DNA from: Funneliformis mosseae
Lineage: Eukaryota; Glomeromycota; Glomeromycetes; Glomerales; Glomeraceae
NCBI GenBank assembly: GCA_910592005.1
Contig: CAJVPP010002317.1
Span: 1 to 15,342 of the forward strand
DNA length: 15,342 bases
Direction of reading: 5' to 3'
The translations under genes and the position numbers were made by a program. The notes below the pieces were generated by a model. The model made no database searches, was not told the DNA's origin, and saw only the letters and a list, made by a program, of their open reading frames with translations. Positions 8,738-15,342 of the stretch are shown piece after piece. Numbering within the stretch: position 1 is the stretch's first letter; each line of letters starts with the position of its first letter.

Positions 8738-10619
8738 ATGGATTCTGAAGATTTGGAACATAAACAAATGAAAGTTCTTGTAAATTCGACATTCTTAGGA
8801 ATATTTTTTGTTGAAATTTTATTTGGAATTCGTGGTATAATTATTTTACCAATGAGAACAGATTATTTGCTTGTATTACTTTTCGTTATTTTTGTATCTG
8901 GGATATATACTGTAAGTAATAATTTTCCAAATTTAATATTAATGTAATTATTTTAACGATTTTGATTTCAAAATAGATTGTCGAGAAAAAATTAATCTAT
9001 TTATTAGCCTTTTGTGTAATTCATATCATACCAATCATGGTTTTAATTAACATTGCGGTCGATGACATTTTAAATATTGAAGATGAATGTAATAACTTTT
9101 TATATTGTTATTGTCATTAATTTTCATTTTAACTTAATCTTTATTTTTTTTTTAATTTTTTTTTTAGATGTTGACATAAATGGATTTGAAGATAGTAATA
9201 AAATTTAAATTTTAAATTTTTATAGTCATTAATTTTAATTTTCATTTATTTTATTTATTTTTTTATTTTTTTAAAACAAAAAAAAACTCGTAAAGCGAAA
9301 AAAAGCGATATAAGAAATAATTTGCTTAAAAAGTATGGTGATGATATTTTTTTTATCAAGGTAGACAAGGAAGACAAGGAAGAGTTGAAAAAATTTGTTA
9401 AACCTAATATTTTTGCCAGTGCTGTAATTCTATATTTTTGCATTATATTTATTATGTTTTTGATCTATCTACGGAAAAGAAAGTGAGTTAAGGCGAATTT
9501 CTTTTTATTTAATTTTTAAAGTAGATTCTAAGAAAAATGTATTACGAATTTAGATACTGGGATGTTACTAAAATTTCAATACCAAGTGAACTACGAGGTA
9601 AACTTTAGTTATCATACAATTATTTTGTATATTTAACTTGTATAATTAGAATATTATTAAAATTTATTATTTAATATAGGATCTTACATAAGTTACAAAT
9701 ATTATAATTTCATTTTACACATTTTGTTACATTTTATTGTCACATTTCAGGGACTTCTTACTACTTACAACATATATGAGTATACTATAAATAATAGTAA
9801 TGTTGAAATGGCAATTACGATGTCAATACGTTTATTGCCGTTCTTTTATATGACATTCAGTTCAAAAATTGTAAGTATGTTGACTTTTTATATGGGAAGA
9901 TTCTAAGAAAATCAGGTTCCGAAATTGTTTAACCAAAACTTGATTGATGTAATTAGGTTAAAAATGCAATATTTTCTTAATTTATCAAAAAAATTCTCAA
10001 TTTATTAATTTCTTTATAATTTAAATTTTAGATTAGATTGGAATCAAAGTGGCGCGTATTTTTGATTTATATTTCTCTTATTTGGCAAATAATTATCACA
10101 ATACGTGATTTACAAAATGATTCAAAATATTTATTCGGTAAGTTATTATAAAATACACCGTTTTTAAAATTAAAAAAGTCCATGGTAATTTACGAATATT
10201 GAATTATTTATTTCTTATAGGTATACACGGAGTAACTTTAGTTTTAACATGTTTATTATTTTTAAATACAATAGTATGTCATTTAAATTTTGGTAAAATT
10301 GATAAAAGCGGCAAAGAACTTAAATATTATCGTAAGTATTTGATCAAACTTTGATTATATTTTTAAAATTTCAATGATAATTTTATTCATTTTACAAAAT
10401 TATCTAATTTTATTAGTCGAATTTGATCCTGAATTGAAGGATGAATACGAGTATTCAAAATTAAATATTGTTGATGATGAATCGGATTCAGAATTATTTT
10501 ATAAACATTATTGGAAATCCATTAAAAAGTTACCCAACTTTCTTAAAGAATGGTTGATAGATGATCAAGCACAAAGAACGTCAAATACGAAAAATACCGT
10601 TCCAAAAGTGATTATATAA
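8738..10619 (+). CDS. Polytopic membrane protein, nine exons, 391 residues
   Basis: Proposed exons are 8738-8911, 8977-9088, 9168-9194, 9296-9482, 9533-9597, 9680-9870, 10032-10137, 10221-10331 and 10417-10619, all with GT-AG introns and a continuous frame to TAA. The start MDSEDLEHKQ has A at -3. A weaker in-frame ATG lies at 8687. Hydrophobic segments fall at about residues 16-38, 42-60, 65-86, 143-163, 196-218, 233-252, 259-276 and 286-309. A charged loop (87-142) follows the third segment, and an acidic tail rich in D, E and K ends the protein. I recognise no catalytic or transporter motif; it could be a lineage-specific receptor or transporter. Introns 3 and 4 are the weak joints. Intron 3 ends at the first AG after a long T tract, and intron 4 must use the third AG (9531-9532), because the two nearer ones lead straight to TAA. 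The alternative is two or more genes, the first ending at TAA 9206-9208 (108 residues) and another starting at ATG 9537. Confidence 0.7.
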
Positions 10620-10705
10620 AAACATGCTTGTCACACTTTGGTTTTGATATCATTTATTTGTTACACGAAGATTTATATTTGTCACAATTTAATGATATTA
10701 TGTAA

Positions 10706-10711
10706 AATAAA
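10706..10711 (+). terminator. Candidate polyadenylation signal AATAAA
   Basis: This is an exact AATAAA 87 bp after the stop of the plus-strand membrane-protein gene, in the short gap between the convergent genes. AT-rich background makes chance occurrence likely, but position and spacing fit. Confidence 0.35.
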
Positions 10712-10767
10712 TAAATATACTGTATAAATATACAAAAATGAATAAATAATATTAGACTCGTTCATTT

Positions 10768-12331
10768 TTAAACCCATGACAACATATCTTCTTCCTTTTT
10801 TTCATCATTTTTCTTTTCTTCATATTTACGTTTAGCAAATTTAACTTTTTTTAATAAATAATCATCTAAATAATAATCCTTTAATAAAATTTCTAGCATT
10901 TGAACTCTATCTTTTAGATATTCTAATTTCTCTGAAATTTGAACTACATCTTTCAAATGTGTCTGATCGCTTTGAATTTCATTCCCAGAAGTTGTAAGAA
11001 AAGGAGAATTATTTTCCACTGATGGTTTCGGATCAGCTGATAGTGAAGGCGATTCACCTTTAAGTTCAATTTTCTCAACAATTGGAAGACCGACATATGT
11101 AACATATCTTTTTGCGAATTTTCTTGTAAAACTTTGTCTAAAGGGAATATATGAAAGCAGATACTTTTGTACCAAACCCCTTTAAAGTAAAAAAAAAATG
11201 AGCAATATAATATAATATTATATGATTTTATATTAAAATATATTGCTTACCATGGTTCAAGTTTTTGCATTCCAAATAATAAATAAAAGATTCCTATGAA
11301 TTGTGTTAATTTTATGGTTAAAAGTCGGTATTATTTTTTTTGGATCGGTGGTTAATAATAATATACTGTACTTGCCTGCTATCGCACCATAGAAACCTCC
11401 AACATCAGCTATTAGATCGGTATCTGAAATTGAAAAAATATATTAAATTTGAGTCAATAATAATTATATAATATAATAGTATATATACTTACATTCGTAC
11501 CCCGATTCTTTAAATCTGAGAAAATATGAAGGAAATTCAAATCCAATTCGAAGTTCATTAGGTTTTAAACTCATAGGTATTTGTTCTAATCGTGGCATTA
11601 ATTCTAATATATCATTTGCAATCATTGGTTTAAAAGTTATTATAGAAGCTTGTCCAAGGTTAAGTAAAAAATAGTTTGATTCTAATTGATAAATATCAAA
11701 TTTGTATCTAATTAATTCTGTTAAATTATATCTATATATTTTCAACAAAGATTGTGGGTTGTAAGTTTGTAATTCGATTGATTCTAAGCATAATAATAAC
11801 ATGTTATCTGGAATACCACTAGGTATACTGAATTCATAAGGATTTAATCTATATTTTGATTCTTGTTGCGTATCATTTTTGATATCATTATTTTTAGAAG
11901 GAGCGGTAGTGATATTAAACCAAAAGTTTCGATCAGAATGATACGAAACATCATCTCTATGAACAGTTTGACATTGAGACGTATTATTTGTAATTTTTGC
12001 AAATTCTGTAATTTCTAATTCAATATCAGTCATTACATTCGAAATTCCAGTACAAATGCTTATATTAAAATCTATTTCTGTATTTTAAAAAAAAAATTTG
12101 ATTAATTTTAAATTTGTATTAAGAGTAAATACATTTCATTTTCTTACCATGAAGCTGAGGATATGTAAAAATAATAGGGTTTGTCGGTATGTATATGTTA
12201 ACTTCATAAACTTTATTTATTGAATAAACAATGAGTATCGTTGTGAAAACAATAGCAAATAAACCTCGTAAATATCTAAACCAAATAGGTTCTGTTGTTC
12301 GATAATCACGAAACGATTCTATCAAAAACAT
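10768..12331 (-). CDS. Two-pass membrane protein with ectodomain and coiled coil, 423 residues
   Basis: Exons in transcript order are 12331-12148, 12077-11493, 11423-11376, 11293-11251 and 11179-10768. Frames join exactly at all four introns. Intron 3 has a GC donor; the rest are GT-AG. The protein starts MFLIESFRDYRTTEP. Membrane segment 1 is at about 20-38 and segment 2 at about 260-281, containing ADVGGFYGAIAGIFYLLFG. The 220 residues between carry about six N-glycosylation sequons (for example N66-I-S, N116-I-T, N179-L-T) and three cysteines (70, 97, 158), so they are probably outside the cell or in the secretory lumen. The tail has KLEPWG just after segment 2, then a predicted coiled coil (about 362-388) and a lysine/glutamate-rich end. 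I recall many similar uncharacterised proteins in Rhizophagus. Function is unknown. The layout of two membrane segments around a large ectodomain is shared with DEG/ENaC and P2X channels. An AATAAAAA string (12388-12395, minus strand) about 60 bp upstream may be a TATA-like element. Confidence 0.85.
11294..11375 (-). other. GC-AG intron
   Basis: The junction reads GCAG|GCAAGTA at the donor and CATAG|GAATC at the acceptor. Splicing here gives GAIAGIFYLLFGMQ through the second membrane segment. The only nearby GT (GTACAG, four bases downstream) would shift the frame. The donor otherwise matches the strong consensus of the minor GC-AG class, which the major spliceosome removes. Confidence 0.7.
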
Positions 12332-12448
12332 TGCGAAAATTTTTAACTTAGTTACAAAAGTTTTTTTCTTTTCAAAGTTTCACACACTTTTTATTAAATT
12401 AGTAATAATAAAATGGTGGCTGAAATTTGTGTTGTGAAACGATAACAA

Positions 12449-12622
12449 ATGACGGAAAAAAAGTCCGAATTGAAAATGGAAGCCAAAAGAATCAGATATG
12501 TATTGAAGGAATTTATTTTGATTCACCAACTTTATTGTTCTTTTGATACGATATTGTACATATATAGGAAAGTAATAAATAGTTCAGATGTCATCGAAAT
12601 TAAATACGCTCAGTGTAATTGA
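12449..12622 (+). CDS. Possible small ORF, 57 codons
   Basis: An ATG-to-TGA frame starts MTEKKSELKMEAKR and continues with mixed charged and hydrophobic residues. A stop-free run of this length is somewhat unlikely in such AT-rich DNA, but the region is locally less AT-rich. No domain, splice context or homologue is recognised. It lies 118 bp upstream of, and divergent from, the minus-strand gene, so it could be a small divergent gene, a leader, or chance. Confidence 0.15.
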   Translation: MTEKKSELKMEAKRIRYVLKEFILIHQLYCSFDTILYIYRKVINSSDVIEIKYAQCN

Positions 12623-12723
12623 AATAAACAACCATTTTAATTACCAACGAGATGGGATACTAAATCAAATATTAATAGTCGGTGGACATGTCAGGGATCG
12701 GCATAGGGACGTTTTAATTAGAG

Positions 12724-12743
12724 GATCGATATGCATGTCGATC
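12724..12743. repeat. Short inverted repeat GATCGA...TCGATC
   Basis: Six-base arms flank an eight-base centre containing ATGCAT. It lies about 400 bp upstream of the minus-strand gene in a locally GC-richer patch. It could be a protein-binding site, or chance. Confidence 0.3.
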
Positions 12744-13066
12744 ATTTTTATAATCATTGTTTAGCCTGAACAAACAATATTATGCTTATTTAATATACTA
12801 TAATAGTGATCTTATTAGTGTGAACCGGATTTCTGGCCTTTGAGCGACAAAAAATTTTCCTTTTTCTCAAAAAATCTCCTTTTTAGGCGATTCATGTAAC
12901 GCCAACGATCGGCCATTATTATATATCTTATTTTACTTTATATTAATATTGACTTTAATACTAATACAAGATAAGGTAGAGAAGTAAAGGTAAAAGAGGA
13001 ATTTATCTTAAAAAATAAAGGTTATTTTAATATTTTTTTTTTGTTGAAAAAAAATTTAGATTTGCC

Positions 13067-13263
13067 ATGGTAACACATTCAGGTATATTATAAAATTGTT
13101 ATTTTTTTTTTTTACTATTATGTATTGTCTATTTTTATTATTGATTATTAATTTAATTAATTACTAATTAATAATTTTGTTTATTTTTTTAATTTTTGAT
13201 TTTATAGGAAAGATAGTATATTGCCACTTTGTTCATTATAGGGATTGGAATCAATTCCAATAA
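13067..13263 (+). CDS. Possible two-exon mini-ORF, 23 codons
   Basis: ATG at 13067 reads to 13082, then a canonical GT...ATAG intron (13083-13207) joins in frame to 13208-13263, ending in TAA. The product would begin MVTHSGKIVYCHF. The boundaries and frame fit, but the product is very short and unrecognised. It may be an old gene fragment or coincidence. Confidence 0.1.
13244..13261. repeat. Inverted repeat ATTGGAAT-CA-ATTCCAAT
   Basis: These are perfect eight-base arms with a two-base spacer. It overlaps the end of the two-exon mini-ORF, which weakens that ORF. It could be the tip of an older repeat element whose other end I could not identify in the AT-rich DNA that follows. Confidence 0.4.
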
Positions 13264-14839
13264 AATCAAATTAATCAAAAATTTAATTGAAATTAATTTT
13301 AATCGATAATCGATAATTATATAAAAATTAAATCTATTATTAAATATATAAAATGTTCAGCACATCACACATTACAATTATTAAAAAGTTATCTATTTAT
13401 ATAGAGTAAAAGTTAATTAGATTTTAGTTACAAAATATATGAACAAATATAATTCTTTTTAACAAATATTTATGTTTAATATTTAAATAAACAAAATATT
13501 ATAATATTAAACCATAAAATTATATAATTATAAATAAATGATTTTTTGATAAATTATTATCATCAAACTAGCATTTTACCTAAATAATATCCTGAGAATT
13601 AGCTAACATAACATAAAATAATTTTTTAAAGTTTTAGCATATCAAAATTTAAAATAATTATACAGTTTTTTTATAAATTATCCAACTCTAATTTTAAAAA
13701 ATAACACAACATGAAATTTATACATATAAATAAATATATAAAATACACAAAGCCATTTACCATTAAAGATAATAGTGATTGATATCGGGTTAACTCTAAT
13801 ATTAATACTAACTCATTATTATCTTATAAAACATATTCAATTCCAAATTTAACTCAAATTTTAATCCTAATATTAACTCATAATTAATATAATTATTTAA
13901 TTTCAATTTTTTATGACAAATTTTATTAATTGATTTTTTTTTAATTTTTAATTAATTATTTATTTAAATGTAATTTATTTATTCAATTTTCTTAATATTT
14001 TAGAAAAAAAATTTACAGATATAAAAAAATAATAAATTATTTTATAATAAAACAAAAAAAAAAATAATAGTTAAAGAAATTAAGTTATATTTTTAAATTA
14101 TTTTTAATTTTCTTATTTAATATTTAATATTTGTTTACAATATTTTTTTAAATTTTTTTAAAATCGCATATTTTAATATTTAATTTTTTTAATATATTTA
14201 ATTATTTTTTAATTTGCATATATTTATATCTCTTTATTTTATTTTTCAATTTTAATTTATTAGAGAATTTTTAAGCATTTACTTAATGAATTGATTAATT
14301 AAATTTAATTAATCAAAATCAAAAATTAAATCTTAGAGTTAAATCTTAAAAAAATAATAATTATGATTAAATTGATTTTCAAATCAATTTTAAATATTGA
14401 AATCATTTAAATTTTTAATTCATTATAGCAGTATAATAAAGTGTGTAAATTTTATTATTTTACTTATTTTTTTATATAATTAATCAAAATTTATTAACTT
14501 ATTTTTAATTTTAATTAGAGCTAATTCTATTATTTTAGATATATAGGTAGTATAACACTTTAGATAGACCTTCAGCTCATCATAATATAGCATAATAATA
14601 TAGATAACTTTTTTATTATTTTACTTAGCATAGGGAACATTCCTAATTTAGTAATTATCTGACGATCATTGTCGATCATTTTTTGATCATCAATAATAAC
14701 TATTGATCAATTAAAATTTATATAAAAAAATATAAAAAAAATATAATATATGATAATAAAAATTTATAAAATATATTTATTTAATTAAAAATTTATAAAA
14801 ATTAAAATAAAGACAAAGAATGAAAGAATTTTTCTTGTA

Positions 14840-15342
14840 CTAAAGGGTTTCACCTAATTCATCTACTTCAAATATATCATTATCTTCATCTTCTTCTACA
14901 ATGATTTCTTCTCCATCATCTTCTGATTCTTCTAATATTTCTTTTGATAATCTATCTATAAAATTTTGAGAAAGTTTTTTTAATCCCATCACAAAAATAA
15001 TTTGTACAAGGTAAACATACAAAATTTAAAATTTTTAAACAATCACTATGATATGCATGACCACAAATTAAAACTTGTCGCGAATCTTCAGTATCTAATA
15101 AAATGAAATATTGATCATAATCACAAAATTTTTCAGTAGAAGGAGGTTGATTAAAATTATATCCAATAGGAAGAAGCATAATATCTACCTTTGTATTTAA
15201 TGTAGCAAGAAAATATTGTGAATATCTTAATCATCTTCCTCCTGTATCATATTCAATAATATAATTTTTGTTTTGATTATTATATAATTGAGAAAAAAAT
15301 TGTAATAAAAAATCTGCTGTAAGAAAAATCAAATTTTGTAAT
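14840..15342 (-). pseudogene. Broken gene with RING-like zinc motif and acidic tail (5' end outside window)
   Basis: Read on the minus strand from the window edge, a continuous frame holds coding-like sequence, with a TGA at 15233-15231 between YDTGG and LRYSQYF. It then runs through FCDYDQYF and LICGHAYHSDC to NFVCLPC, a Cys/His spacing like a RING-H2 finger, although the cysteine expected soon after FC is not visible. At a run of seven T (14975-14981) the frame shifts by one. Six T would join it to the next open frame, which continues as KKLSQNFIDRL and ends in a strongly acidic tail before TAG at 14842-14840. I recall multicopy Rhizophagus proteins ending in a similar CGH-x-YH-x2-C motif with an acidic tail, possibly transposon-encoded; this is not verified. 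The homopolymer shift could be a sequencing error, but the separate TGA suggests real decay. Confidence 0.6.

Larger units (their letters stand above)
12332..14839. other. AT-rich intergenic DNA with weak small-ORF candidates
   Basis: The first 600 bp are less AT-rich and include the minus-strand gene's upstream region and two GC-richer patches (12680-12750 and 12815-12920). The rest is A/T-run DNA with short repeats: two copies of an AACTC-nn-ATnTTAAT-like stretch near 13790-13890, a doubled GAGTTAAATCTT-like string near 14333-14348, and clustered GATCAT/CGATCAT strings near 14663-14710. No gene with convincing protein content is seen apart from the two low-confidence ORFs listed separately. 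Confidence 0.45.

Noticed and set aside
9255..9443. Minus-strand open frame of 62 codons
   Set aside because: It is antisense to exon 4 of the membrane-protein gene; the plus frame has a membrane segment and a strong GTGAGT donor.
13208..14560. AT-rich block possibly bounded by inverted repeats (GATTGGAATCAATT region and 14360-14440)
   Set aside because: The apparent matches are low-complexity A/T runs that align no better than expected for this composition, and there is no clear target duplication.
1..15342. CRISPR array, bacterial operons, ribosomal RNA
   Set aside because: There are no regularly spaced repeats and no ribosomal or prokaryotic gene content; spliced genes show the DNA is eukaryotic.

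Overview
The window looks like nuclear DNA of an arbuscular mycorrhizal fungus (Glomeromycotina, Rhizophagus-like). This rests on very AT-rich intergenic DNA, genes split by short GT-AG introns of mostly 65-160 bp, many decayed DNA transposons, and two protein types that I recall as lineage-specific multicopy families in Rhizophagus. The species is an inference from memory and was not searched.

Layout. Positions 1-1230 are AT-rich DNA without a gene. Positions 1231-5374 are a complete but inactivated cut-and-paste transposon. It has 33-bp imperfect terminal inverted repeats, a TTA target-site duplication, a 10-bp palindrome near each end, and one multi-exon DDE-type transposase pseudogene (1344-5175) of roughly 1,100 codons. 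That pseudogene carries 28 in-frame stops but very few frameshifts. AT-rich DNA follows to 8737. It contains a 525-bp Tc1/mariner-type non-autonomous element (7143-7667, flanked by TA) and a possible terminus of another element marked by three 16-bp repeats (7897-7962).

The intact cellular genes lie in the middle. A nine-exon plus-strand gene (8738-10619) encodes a predicted 391-residue protein with about eight membrane segments. A five-exon minus-strand gene (10768-12331) encodes a 423-residue protein with two membrane segments around a glycosylatable ectodomain, plus a cytoplasmic coiled coil. One of its introns uses a GC donor. The two genes converge, with stop codons 148 bp apart.

From 12332 to 14839 there is AT-rich DNA with only weak small-ORF candidates and short inverted repeats. 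At the right edge (14840-15342, minus strand) is the 3' part of a broken gene with a RING-like zinc motif and an acidic tail. It has one in-frame stop and a frameshift in a homopolymer.

The genes do not form an evident pathway. The strongest material for a second look is the transposon, whose transposase I cannot place in a named superfamily, and the two-membrane-segment protein, whose topology resembles trimeric cation channels without demonstrated homology.
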